From Sisyra terminalis (taxonomy: Eukaryota; Arthropoda; Insecta; Neuroptera; Sisyridae), in contig OY292274.1 of assembly GCA_958496175.1 (NCBI GenBank), positions 58,538,630 to 58,602,629 of the forward strand: a stretch of DNA of 64,000 nucleotides. The letters are read 5' to 3'. Positions 12,335 to 24,246 of this stretch are shown piece after piece. Under the pieces are notes generated by a model that had not been told where the DNA came from, made no database searches, and worked only from the letters and a program-made list of their open reading frames with translations. Every line of letters starts with the position of its first letter. The stretch's first letter is position 1. Position numbers and translations under genes: made by a program.

Positions 12335-12926
12335 GGGTGGGGTTTAAAGGTCCAATTTTACTATTCCGGATTATATTGTGAAAACCAACCCTATTAATTT
12401 GAAACGTATAATGCTAACCAAACAAACAAATATCTAGCCATGTTTAATTTAATTTTTAATGGAATCATCCTTAAAGAAGTTTGTCATTTTACATTTTTTT
12501 GGACCTTGTCGTCTATTTCTTTTGGCCGCTTAGTAGGAGCAAAAAGAGACGGCTAAGGGGCAAAAAGGTCCTGTATTTATTTTATGTATCTGACAGGTGT
12601 TATGAATTAATAATAGTATTTGAATCAATGAAATATTTCTGGATTTTCATTTAGAAAATTTAACTACAATCATTTTAAACATAACATAAAACTTCTTTCT
12701 TTATAATAATATTGACATTAATTGTATTATAAGTAATATTTTTTATATCTATATCTTAATTTAATCAAACTCATCGTTTCCTGAATCACAATTATAACAA
12801 ACGAAGTAAAGAACCCTCGATTAGAAATACAGTTTTCATGGGCCCATTGGTTGCAAAGATTACGTTGAATCCAACCTTCACGTGGCTGGGTAAGGAAAAG
12901 GTCCACGTGGACCTTTTTACCCCAGT
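12335..12926 (-). mobile_element. Pogo-type deletion derivative keeping the transposase zinc-finger tail
   Basis: Imperfect inverted termini (GGGTGGGGTTTAAAGGTCC on the left; reverse complement of the right end ACTGGGGTAAAAAGGTCC) lie just inside TA dinucleotides. On the minus strand, around 12890-12775, the translation contains GWIQ, LCNQWAHENCI and, after a frameshift, F.CYNCDSG. This is the same CxxC...W.HE.C...C..C finger seen in the elements at 1110 and 13785, with the first cysteine pair damaged. No DDE domain is present. Confidence 0.6.
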
Positions 12927-13784
12927 TACGTTCAAGCGTTTTTACTAGGTTATAACTAGTTTACTGCTTAAATAAGCTAAAATCTAATAATAAATCCTGA
13001 AATACCACTAAATCTCATATACTATCAAATTATGTTTTAGTCTAGTCAAAGCAATATTACTGCTGGAAACCCAAAAAGAATAATAATTAAAAATTTTAGT
13101 TTCGTAAAATTATTGATAGTCGATTTTTTTGGCCCAGTCTAATAAATATATATTTTTCTTCTTTTTCAAAAAATTTTCAATAAAATTACAATTGTAGGGC
13201 TATAGTTTTTACAATAAAAATGTTCCTATACTTTAAACCTGCTGTTTATTGATCTTATTCATCGTTTTTGAGTTATTTTTCTGATCAGTTAAAAGAAGGA
13301 AACAAATCCATCATACATTCATTTTTCATACATAATTTTTTTAAGCTAAAAACTAATAAAAAGCGATAAACTAAACATCTATTAGCGACCAAAATGGTAG
13401 TCAGAATTCATGGTAAAAAATAGTTTCAATTGATCGAATATTGAAAATTCTAGACAGTTTTTTTCAATTTTCCACAAAACGAATTGTATGGAATTATTTC
13501 CGTCTTCCAACTACTAACAGGTCCATATTAAAAACAAATTATAATTTGCAAAACTGCCTTTAAGCTTGTTTTTGAAGCATCAATAAATAAACACCACTCT
13601 TCAATTTTGTATTGTATTCCCAAAATTTTATAACAGCACAGACATTGTTACAAAATATCACGGAAACTAGACCTACTCAAATTAATATACATATGATTTT
13701 GTGGAGAGGTTAGGTAGATATTTCGAAATTACTGCTTACTTTTCTTGTTACAAAATTTTTTTGATCAGTGTTATCCTTTGCATA
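12927..13784. other. Intergenic AT-rich DNA
   Basis: No gene is recognised. A 25 bp terminal fragment of the GGCCCAGTCTAAT repeat family lies at 13119-13143. Confidence 0.45.
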
Positions 13785-14765
13785 AGGTAGTCACCAAATT
13801 TCGTCCCCAAGCTTAATTTCGCCCCCTTTTTTTCTAAATAACACCACCTAGTTTTTATCATTTGAATTTAAAGTCAGTTAAGTCAGACAATCATTTTAAA
13901 TTTTTAGCGGTGAAATATTGGGTCTGTGTCAAGATATTTAAAAAAATAAAAAAATTGTCAAGGTAAGTTTTTGATTGAAATACTATCGATAAGGTTTAAA
14001 TGGTGATGTTCTTGAATTATTTAAACGAAATTTTGCCAAAATTTGATGTTATCACTTAAAATTAAATCGATTATATTTTCATTTAAATTATGACATGCGT
14101 TTTTGGTTGAATACAAATTTTCAACACAACTGGCAAATTCCTAATATCGTCCCCTACATAAGCCTAATATCGCCCCCGGGACGATATTGAAATTACTTCG
14201 TTATTCGGCAGTTGTATTTTTTCAACAATCATTTTTTCAATAAAATATTTAGTGTGGACGAAACAGGGATCAGCACCATGATAAAATGGGAGAAAAGTGG
14301 ATAGGATGCACAAAATGTTTCCAATGGACGCATGAGGATTGTGTTGAAAATCCAGGGCCTAACTTTATCTGTTCAATTTGCTAAGAGAATTAAAATTACT
14401 TGAAGTTTAAACTATAGGTACATCAATGATTAATAAGTCTGATTAGATATTGTTTTTATTATGATTATACTAATAATTATACATTGTTAAAAATATAGTT
14501 TATGTTCATGTAAGTTCTGATTATTGTGATCTCAATATCGTCCCCGGGACGTAATTAGGTGCCCAAAAAATTATTTTCAGAATGTCTACTTTTTTATAAA
14601 GAATATTTTTGTACAAATAATAAAGAATTTAACAGATTTTTTTTATTTAAAATAATAAAGAAATGTTATAACTAAACTTTGACGTTATATTGATTACTTT
14701 AATCGCAACATTTTTTTCAAAATTTTTATTTTTCAAAAAGGGGACGTTATTTGGTGACTCTACCT
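13785..14765 (+). mobile_element. Pogo-type deletion derivative with intact zinc-finger tail
   Basis: Inverted termini AGGTAGTCACCAAATTTCG (left) and, reversed, AGGTAGAGTCACCAAATAACG (right) lie inside TA dinucleotides at 13783 and 14766. On the plus strand at about 14280-14384 an open stretch ends in a stop and contains KWIGCTKCFQWTHEDC followed by FICSIC, a clean C2HC2-like finger of the kind found at the C-terminus of insect pogo/jerky transposases. The catalytic domain has been deleted. Related in layout to the elements at 1110-2756 and 12335-12926, but with different termini. Confidence 0.75.
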
Positions 14766-16138
14766 TATGTAATTGAATTGTTTTTTTTTCATATATCACA
14801 TACCTAAACAAAATAATAATGATAAATCAGTTAGAGGACAAGAAAAAATCACGCGAAAACCCATTTTTTGTTACGTAAGATATAAAGAAAACATCGAAAA
14901 GGCTATATCTTGAAAATAAAAATAAAACTTGGAAAGAAAATTGTCGACAATGTGTGGCAGGTGGTGCATTACTTGGGCATAGTTTATCCCGTTTATCTTC
15001 GGTGACGAGCTTTACGAACCGCGACAGTGTCGTCTCTGCAAAGGACTTCATAGGAAAACAGCCACATAAGAATGCATACACCTGCTCCAACTCACCCGAT
15101 AATAGCACATTTTCTTTTAGAATCGCTACAACTACAATTACATCGTTTTAAAAGACACACATATTGTTTTTAGCGAATAAAACGTATCCTGCAAATATTT
15201 GCCCGACGCAATATTTGAACCGAAACCCCATGTCAGTCGCCTTCGATAAAACTTCATTAAACTTGAATTGATGAAGCAACACATGAATGCTTCAAAATAA
15301 TGAACAGATAAAATGAATTTTCAAGGAAAAAAATCCCCGTTAATAATCTTTGCAAAGTTTTAGCATAATGCTGTAGGACAAATGTTATAGGAAGTATATA
15401 TGTATTATAATACAGAAGTAGGTAGTTGCCGTTATTCAGTTTATAGCTTGTTCAATTTTGTCCTCCAAGGGTTGCCACACAATTTTCTGGAAGATAAACC
15501 CCGTCCTGTACCCTACACGTTCTCATGCATCAGCGCTTCGATCACATTATAGTGAGGATCATGCTTTCGATATAGCAAAAAAAAAGGATGGAATTCCGAA
15601 CTTATATCAAGCAGCACATTGTAATTGGGAAATAGACATACAACAATTTAAAGCTAGTAAAACTTAAAAATTTATTCGAATTTCGTTCAACGTTTGACTT
15701 TCCTCTTAAAAATCAGGACGTATCTTTTTCAATGCGTAATACAGTTTCTGTTATTTAAATACAGCTTTTATCTTTTTAAATAAATATTTCACTTTTTCTG
15801 TTTACCATTATGCTTCCTCCCTTTTTATCATACATTTTCAGGCAATAAAAGTAAACTGCGTCACTAAAAATTAGCATAGCAATTCTTCAAAAAGGATGTA
15901 AAACAGCGAAAATAATAAAAGCATAGATACAATAGAAAAAGATTCCGATTTCATGTTTACAATAATACTAATTAGTTAAAATATTTTTTTAGATTGTAAC
16001 AGTATTTCGCAAATGTAATAAGGCAATTTCATTTTAAACGCAATTTATCAAATTTACAATAGTTAAAGAATGGTGGAAATCCACATATATGTATGCTTAT
16101 TTAACTAGAAATTACTCAAATTGAATTGGATGTACTAT
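14766..16138. other. Intergenic DNA with a slightly GC-richer island
   Basis: Between about 14940 and 15120 the base composition is less AT-rich and both strands hold open frames of about 65 to 90 codons. On the minus strand the most protein-like stretch contains SGELEQVYAFLC and FVKLVTEDKRDKLCPS. I cannot assign it to a family; it may be a mobile-element remnant. The rest is AT-rich with nothing recognised. Confidence 0.4.
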
Positions 16139-17066
16139 ACACTGGGCCAAAAAATATTGTTCAAGGTGACAAAAAAAAAAATCGGGAAGGTTTGAGCCTT
16201 TAATATTAATATTAAGAAGTCTATCATCTTTAATTTCGATTTTTTATTTGTGCTTTAATTTTTCCGTCAATGCTGTCAAACTATCAAGGTAAAAAAATTC
16301 ATCTGCACATATATTTATAGAAAATTAAATTCCCTACAAAAAACGTCTTTTTGAAAATTTTTGCCAGACACGCCGTTTCTGAATAATCAAGCTTTAAACA
16401 TGGATATAAGTTTTAGATTTATCTTCTTTATTTTGGAATTTTGTAACTAACGAACAAAGAAATATATAGAAATAAACAATATAGATTCTTAAAGGGAATT
16501 TAATGCTCTACAAAAAAGGTCTCTTAACGTTTTTACATATAATCACTCTTTCAAAATTGGTTCAACAACGAAAAAACAATAATTTAATTTTTCCTTCAAC
16601 TTTAATTGTGAATAACTTTTGAAAAAGTGATTTTATGTAAAAACGTTACACCTTTTTTGTAGAGCATTAAATTCCCTCCAAGAATCTATATTGTTCATTT
16701 CTATATATTTATTTGTTCGTTAGTCAAAAAATTCCAAAATAAAGAAGATAAATCTAAAAATTATATTAATGTTTAAAGCTTGATTATTCGGAAACGGCGT
16801 TACTGGCAAAAATTTTCAAAGATACGTTTTTTGTAGGGAATTTAATTTTCTATAAATATATGTGCAGATGATTTTTTTTACCTTGATAGTTTGACAGCAT
16901 TGACGCAAAAATGAAAGCACAAATAAAAAATTGAAATTTAAGATGATAGATCTCTTAATATTAATATTAAAGGCTCAAACCTTCCCGATTTTTTTTTTCA
17001 CCTTGAACAATATTTTCGATATACTTTTCAAAAAAAAAAAGTAGTCGATTTTTTTGGCCCAATCTA
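16139..17066. mobile_element. ~0.93 kb palindromic foldback element
   Basis: The left half (from 16139) and right half (to 17066) are near reverse complements of each other around a centre near 16600. Paired landmarks include ACTGGGCC/GGCCCAAT ends, TTCAAGGTGA/TCACCTTGAA, TTAATATTAATATTAA on both sides, AATGCTGTCAAACTATCAAG with its complement, and CGCCGTTTCTGAATAATCAA with its complement. The left arm lacks about 45 bp just inside the terminus. Transcribed, it would make a long hairpin. It is non-coding. A solo arm occurs at 11727. Confidence 0.85.
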
Positions 17067-17329
17067 ATGTAGGTACTAGCCATTCATATTTTTAATTTTT
17101 CTACTACTATAAATTGAAATTATATAAAATATGTGATCATTTTTATTATCATCAATCCCCTTATTCTTCAACAATTACTATCATTATAGAAAATTTATTG
17201 CCAATTGACCAAGTAAATAAAAAACAATATTTTTTACTACTTAAAAAATTTTCCGATGTATTTCAAAATGTTTTCTATTGTATAATATGAAAAAATAAAA
17301 TCCTTTACTTGATACAAACAAGTTATAAC

Positions 17330-17590
17330 ACAAATATTCTACATACTGTACACAAATGCCAAAAATTCATATAATTTTTCATTTTATAAATAATTGACCC
17401 AGCACATATAAATAATAATGCTTTAAATAAAGCATGAGTTAATAAACGAAAAAAAGCTAATTTATACCAACCTAAAGATAAAATTCTTATTATTAACCCT
17501 AATTGACTTAAAGTTGATAAAGCAATATTTTTTTTTTTGAAATCATATTCATAATTAGCCCCTAAACCTGATATAAATATAAACTTGAAA
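17330..17590 (-). pseudogene. ND5: Nuclear copy of mitochondrial ND5 (NUMT)
   Basis: The minus-strand translation carries SGLGANYEYD, IALSTLSQLGLIIRIL, LGWYKLAFF and LLTHALFKALLF(I)CAGSII. This is the strongly conserved core of NADH dehydrogenase subunit 5, including the lysine-containing THALFKA helix of proton-pumping subunits. It is a fragment of about 80 codons of a protein that is normally about 570 residues. A run of T's (A's on the coding strand) appears to have slipped where KK would be followed by II. The surrounding DNA is nuclear repeat and intergenic sequence, so I read it as a mitochondrial insertion into the nucleus, not a mitochondrial contig. Confidence 0.85.
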
Positions 17591-18000
17591 TTAATAATAA
17601 ACATTTACATATTCCTCTATCTATCAATAAAGAATTAAACCAAATTAAATAATATACCGATATAATTTGCAATCGTATAATTTGCCACGAAAAATTTGAT
17701 TCCTTTGTTGTGAAAAAAAGGCATTTATTCACTTTTGTCTTATGGTGTAACTAAAGGAAAACAAGAAACAGTGGAAAAACCAATTGGGAAAAATGAATAC
17801 ATAATATGGCATTCTTCAATTCTTTAAATTTAAAATATACTTATACCACTTATAGGTAATTTACAATTACGAGTCGACATTTTATCTCATGGATAAAAAG
17901 GTCATATTCTTCAAGTAGCTTTTTAAGAAATACAAATTTATCGATAAGAATGATAGGTTTTAAATTTGATGTTTCCATTTTTATCTCTTTTTCTATCTAT

Positions 18001-18694
18001 TGAATAAATAGAACATTTCTCTTTAATATTTTGAAAATTTTTCCCGTGATTGTAGTTTGTATAGCTTTTATGTTAAAAGGAGACGAACTATAGTGCTTAA
18101 AGTAAGGCTTTTATAGTGGATGTTTTTCAGTTTCCCTAAAAAGATTTCCTAAGTTCCAAATTAATTCCAAATTAATAATAGCGATTATTAGTTTGAACCT
18201 GGTTTACAATTTTAATCGATACCTTCTATGCTAATTATTAACAGTATATGCAGAAGACAATTAACAAAAGCCCGAAAATGGAGTTTTATTGATTTTATAA
18301 TATTGTTTATTTTTTTAATATATATGACAACATTGAAATTCGGCCTTAATTATTTCAACTATTAAATAAATAGAACATTTCTCTTATAATATTTTGAGAG
18401 ATTTTCCCGTGATTGTAGTTTGTATAGCTTTTATGTTAAAAGGAGACGAACTGTAGTGCTTAAAATAAGGCTTTTATAGTGGATGTTTTTCAGTTTCCCT
18501 AAAAGGATTTCCTAAGTTCCAAATTAAGATAGCAACTATTAGCTAGAACCTGGTTTACAATTTAAATCGATACCTTCTATACTAATTATTAACAATAGAT
18601 ATTGAAAACAATTAACAAAAGTCAAAAAAGGAGTGTTATTAATTTGATAATTCTTTTTTTTTTTTTTTTAATATATATGACAACATTGGAATTC
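18001..18694 (+). repeat. Direct tandem duplication, 362 bp unit, two copies
   Basis: The segment from 18001 is repeated from 18363 with small differences. Shared landmarks at a constant offset of about 350-362 bp include AAATAGAACATTTCTC, CCCGTGATTGTAGTTTGTAT, GGAGACGAACT, GGATGTTTTTCAGTTTCCCT and AACCTGGTTTACAATTT. The second copy fades out near 18694. There is no coding capacity. Two units only, so a local duplication and not a satellite array. Confidence 0.85.
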
Positions 18695-21537
18695 TTCATT
18701 ACAACGATGAGTATAAATTTTTCAAATGAATTATTTCTTTTGAATTATTATCAATTTCTAAGAAACCGGTTTAAAATTTGTTTTACAACCTATTTTACTG
18801 AAAAAGTAAATATTTTAACACAAAGTTACCATAATCAAGATAAGTCGCTGTTAAAAACTGTTTTAAATATCCCACTAAAATTAGAATTTTGAACTATCAT
18901 GGTTTTATTTTCCCTTACATATAGAAAGAATTATAGAAACCACCAATCAAAGTTATTACTTAGTGATTATTAAGATATAATAAATAGGTTTTCAAGTCAA
19001 TATTTAATAATAAAACATCAACTATTTAAAACCATTTTTTCGGAACTTTGAACGAAAATATACCTGGTTTATCATTTTTTTTTTTTTAATTGATTTCATC
19101 ATTTCTGGATTTCTGTTAACTATGTCCTATAGAATTCTAAATTTTTTTTAAGAAGTAACTACTCATTTTAAAAATCCTTAATCTCGGAAAAATTTTCGAT
19201 TATAATGTCCAAATTGTTCGATACTTCAAAATCGTTATAACCGAACCAAAAAAAAAATTCTACCTAAAACCTACTTAGACTTCTAACTAATAAAACAATG
19301 AATAAGTTATTTGCCTAATTTTTTTTTTTACATAAAAGGATTTTCTAATTTCAGTAGTTATTCACCTTTCAACAATTGCAGTTCTACACAAACTGTATAC
19401 TTTATTATAGTTGATTTTGTATTCATATCGAGATTTCATTTTTTACATTGAATATGGAAAGTTAAGGCAAAAATATACAATTATGCAAAAAATTTGTTAA
19501 AAAATTATTACAATACCACAAAATATACAATTTCTTGTTTCCTTCAATTATTAATGAAAGAAACAAGGTCTATAGAAAATATAATTTAAGTAAAAAGCGT
19601 ACTGTTTGTTATGAAAAACTTTTAATATTTGATTTTAACAAAATTTCACTTGATTGATTTCATTTGATTGATAAATATTTAATCGGTCTTTTTCCATTTT
19701 TGCTCTCTTTAAAAATAAAAAGAACCAATTTCTTATTTTAATTGAGTATTTCCCTTGGCTGAATCGAATTATATATTCTATTTATTAAAATTGTAATTTT
19801 GAATGGTTTTAGTCTTTCTCTTTATTTCACACATACAGTGGATACTTTCTTTAAAACTAACTTTGCATAATTTACTTAGGTTGAATTATTTGTTTTGTGT
19901 GGAAAAAAAATTGATTAATAAAATTTATTTCAAGGAAAATTTGTTATAATGTTCTTATTACTTAATAAATAAATCCTACGAAAAACGGAGGAGTTGACCT
20001 AAAGACAGAATCCCACATGGGTTTTCACGACCATTGGTTGAAATTTGGGTCAAATTATTTGACAAAATAAAGAAAATAATCGAGTTTTTGGTGTTTTATA
20101 GCGAAATTAATTTTTCCTAGTGCCATTTAGACAAATTTGAAGATTTTAAAATAAATATTTATATGTCTATACCGTTCACACCGATCACATTATTTATATG
20201 TCAAATTGTTAACATGCTATAAAAATGTCAAAACCTCACTTACCTATTGAAGATCATGGATATTATGAAGGGAATATAGTAAATTCCTAAAACTAATATA
20301 TTCTATACACTTTAAGATTTTTTCTGGCATCGCGAAAGTTAATTACAATCGTTACTTATTTATAAAAATACCAAATATTACACAAATTAATACACACCAC
20401 TCCTTCATACACAACCATCTGCTTAAGCGACCATCGCTGCTTCTATCGGATAAAATCGAAATTACGCTAGCCAAGACTCTAACCTTCGAAAATCGTAACG
20501 ATTATAATTTTGGAACTAAAAGTTTTAAATATTTAAAAATAAGACAAGAGACTGAGTTTAATTACACTTAGCTTATTTTCAATTATAAATTCGAATAATT
20601 TTGCATTGAAAAGCAAAATTTAGTCATCGATGTATAGGGATAGAAAATAATAGTTTAAAAAATAATTTGCTATTGATTATAAAAATCACAAATTAAGCGA
20701 TTTAGCTAGAATTTTCATTTTTCATTTCTCATTATATAATTTCTCGTCAGCATTCTTTAACATTACTTAATCCTTAAAGCCTATGCGCCTATAACAATCA
20801 TTGCAAATATTATAGTAGTCGATTTATTATAATGTATAGAACAATATAATTTCACTTTAAAGTATAAAGAATATTTAATTTCTCGTTAAAAATCATTTTT
20901 ATATATACATTCTTGTCTCAAGTTTTCCCAAGACAATCGATTTATATACAACTATATATGCATGCTGGTAGTCCAGTACGGAGACAAGGGGAGCAGCAAC
21001 CCCCACATTCTAATGGCAAGGTATTACCCAATAAAGGAAAAACCTGACCGAATTTTTTACCGGTTTTTCGAATATCTTCGGATATTAATGTTAATATAAA
21101 ATTTATTATATTTTACTTCTTTAGAATAAATATTTTTTATACCACTCAGGCTTTTGTTTATATATACATCTACATATATTAACATATATGTATTCTGAAT
21201 TGCATACCATAGAGCATAGTTGTCTAACTAAGTACAAGCTTCAGGAATGAACTTTATTTTAGAATTGACAAAATATTTTAAGTTTCCTTTAATAAATTTG
21301 AACAAAAAACACAATTAACATAAAATAGCTTCTTTTTTTTTGTAATTTATTGTCATTTCGTTAAAAAGTTTGGTCGGTTTTATAACAGTCCAACATAAAT
21401 ATTTTTCTCTTCAGGAAGAAAAATTTGAATGAATGAACTTAAATGATCGTAATTTTAATAAATTTAACGTTTAACAGGAATTAATATTGACAGAATTCAT
21501 AATTTTTATCTTAAATTTATACAATCAAATTAAATAT
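18695..21537. other. AT-rich intergenic DNA
   Basis: Long stretch of homopolymer-rich AT sequence. I see no gene with recognisable coding potential, no tRNA, and no clear transposon ends. Confidence 0.5.
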
Positions 21538-22320
21538 TCATTTAGCAGCAACCTCCACTTCCTTGACTGAACTAACATCGTCTTCTTGGTCTAATTTTTT
21601 GGCTTCAATATCATAGGCAATCGTTTCTATCCAATATGCAATCCAATCAGAAAAATTTAATAACAATCGGGAAACATTATCCGTGCTATCTCTATCAGGA
21701 ACTTTCACTCCTAATATATCACATAGTTGACAAAGGCAAGCATCAGAAACTTGTCTTAATCTTTCGCTCATTAAAATCTTTAACGGCGTATTGTAAGCTT
21801 CAATCATGCATTCTTTCAGAATTTGGATTACAGTCAATTTAACTTTTTGTTTTTTGACTTTTACCATTAATCTCTTGTGCTGTAAATGCTCTCGTCTTCG
21901 AATTTCACGCAGCCGTTTCTTCTTAGCTATTTCCAATTTCATTTCTTTAAAATATAATTCTGTTTGTCTATTAAAAAATAAAATGAAAAATCAATACTAA
22001 AAGCATTTGCTTAAACTCCCCCTAACTTACTCAGGTGACAATGAATAAGTTTCTTCCAACATTTTTTTAATGCGAGCCGTTTTTTCGGGGCTCAAGTGAT
22101 CGCCATAGGATTCATACAAACTTAAGAGAAGACGTTTGTTGGGCTTTGACATTTCTTCCAATCGATTTTGGTTTATTACGCCCCTAGTATTTCCGATTGG
22201 AACAGGTTTTATATCTCCATAATCAGGTTCCGGACCCGCCTGAAACGCTGTAATATAAAAATGATATATTTTTGTTATTTTGCTTAAACAAAACCAACCT
22301 TCCTCTTCTGCTTCACCCAT
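21538..22320 (-). CDS. Uncharacterised 222-residue protein, three exons
   Basis: Exons on the minus strand: 22320-22299, 22247-22031, 21967-21538. The two introns (51 and 63 bp) join in phase and give 222 residues. The first donor is GTTGGT, an uncommon +3 T. The protein starts MGEAEEEAFQAGPEPDYGDI, has a helical stretch with LSPEKTARIKKMLEETYSLS near residues 60-80, then a very basic helix (AKKKRLREIRRREH) that is probably a coiled coil at about 90-125, then a globular-looking C-terminal part with YWIETIAYDIEAK. No signal peptide or membrane span. I do not recognise the family; conserved reading frame and splice phasing argue that it is real. A ciliary or testis protein is possible but is only a guess. 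Confidence 0.75.
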
Positions 22321-22734
22321 GTTACAAAATTTTCAAAACGCGAATTCCAAAAAAAAAAAACGATAAAACAAGATTCAAACACTGTAAATTTTCAAATACA
22401 ACAAAAATGTAAAATTATAACAAAAGGTTGTTAACCATATAAAATAGTAATCGCTTGCTAGATTTTCAATTTCATTTTCATAAAAAAAAAAATATTAAAC
22501 ATACCAAAGTTGAAAAACTAAATCAAAGACAACCAAAGAACAATTACTTCTAGTCTGATCATTTTTTTTTTACAAAATATTGTGAAATACAATCTAACAA
22601 CGATAGCTTTTTCATCTCTAATCTATTTAATTTATTATCTACAGTAAATGTTCTTTATAATACGCATTTTTACGATTACATCTACCTCTTTTCCAATATT
22701 CCAATATTAATCTTTAATGTCCAACCAAAACTAG

Positions 22735-23290
22735 TTTTAACGGCCGAAACCGAATTTCGGTTTAGGTTCTCAGCTTAGGCTGAAACCGAAACTTCCATAT
22801 AATGTCATGTTTTCGTAGAAAAAAAAAGTTAAACATAACTATCCAGTCTTTACTTTTAAATCCTATCTGAAGTATTTATTAATCATTTAGTCTCTACTGT
22901 TCGAAGTATTCATTAACATAACACTTATGGTCACTTCTTATTACAAATAAGTTATTAGTGCTGAAATAAGAGGTTGATTTCAAAGAAATGCACCTAATTA
23001 CGAATAAGAGAAAATAAAAAAATTAAAAACAAACAAAATTAGTTTTTACCTAATATGTTTAGGTACACAAAACAGAATGTACTTTTTCTTACATTTTAAA
23101 AACAAAATAATTTCTTCTAAACCTTGGTCAGTTTTCTCAGTATCTAATCAGTTTAATCAGTATTCATAATTGAAGAATATAATATTGTTAGTAAGAAGCA
23201 ATAATTTCTAAACATTTTCATCTCACAAAGCCAGTTTCGGTTTCGGTCGTAGTTTCGGCTTGACGTACAGCCGAAGCCGAAAATCCGGTC
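22735..23290. mobile_element. Probable decayed hAT-like element
   Basis: GC-richer ends with repeated CCGAAAC/GTTTCGG words bracket the segment: GGCCGAAACCGAATTTCGG on the left, and GTTTCGGTTTCGGTCG with GGCTTGACG and AGCCGAAGCCGAAA on the right. Such ends are common in animal hAT elements. The inverted match is imperfect and I cannot define a target duplication. Confidence 0.4.
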
Positions 23291-24246
23291 AGATATTACT
23301 TATTTTAATATGAAAAAATTAACAATCTTAACAATTTTTGGTCAAGTTCCATAATTTTTCCTAAAACTCATTGAAATTCTCTGACATTCCCATATACCTT
23401 GGACATTGCAATACTATGATCGTTTTGAAATATGTTATGTATCTAAATTTTAGAGAACTAAGATATCTGGATGGAATGATGAAAGATAAAAGCACAATTT
23501 AAATTCCAACACTGTTACGTATCGTAATGTACCCATATAACGTATTTATAAATTGCGTATATATTTAATGAGCCAGATTCTTTTGAACCCCAGAAAATTA
23601 TAAAAGTATCACCAAACCAAACCGACTTTCGTATGTGGATTTATGTTTGATAAAGAAGCCAGACAAGAAAGACATCATTTATTGACATATACTTTGCTTT
23701 GTTTGCATCTAAGAAATCTTAAATATGTGTATACTTTATCTGACTCATTAGCTAATTTAAAATTCAGTTTAGTTTATGAATTATTTCGAGATCATTGAAT
23801 TTTCTAAGTTCTAATTAGATGTTATCGCGACATTAGCGTATTGTTTACTTTTCAAATACTTACATCTTCATAAGCACATTCTTCTTTCAATATTATTTTG
23901 TTTTTCAACTATAAGATAACAGTTTCCATGCTTTTAAGTTGTTATTATTGAGACCAAAACTAAATAGTTTATTATAAAAAAATAAGAATTGCATCTTTAA
24001 CGAACAATGCAATTTTAATTGAAAAAAGAAATAATGCTTTGACATATCAACACTTAACTAGTCACCCTTCAAGTACGCAAGTGCTGGTCAAGTTTAAAAA
24101 GTTGTCAATGTCAACAAAATATCGCCGATAGCAGTGAAAGGACGTCGTCGTATTCGAGCAAAGAGTGGTATGTGGCAAAATATCACATCTTCAAGGATAG
24201 TTGTAAAGTTTACGTCTTGGTTTCAACATTGCCAACAATTACGGAA
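23291..24246. other. Upstream region of the acetyltransferase gene
   Basis: AT-rich sequence without a gene. The last 150 bp before the ATG at 24247 are less AT-rich and probably hold the promoter and 5' leader; no TATA box in a convincing position. Confidence 0.35.

Noticed and set aside
17323..17604. A nuclear gene on the minus strand coding a small hydrophobic protein.
   Set aside because: The sequence is the conserved core of mitochondrial ND5, with no start, splice sites or full length, so a NUMT is the better reading.
18602..18892. A 96-codon plus-strand open frame as a gene.
   Set aside because: It starts in the second unit of the tandem duplication, is of low complexity, and has no recognisable family.
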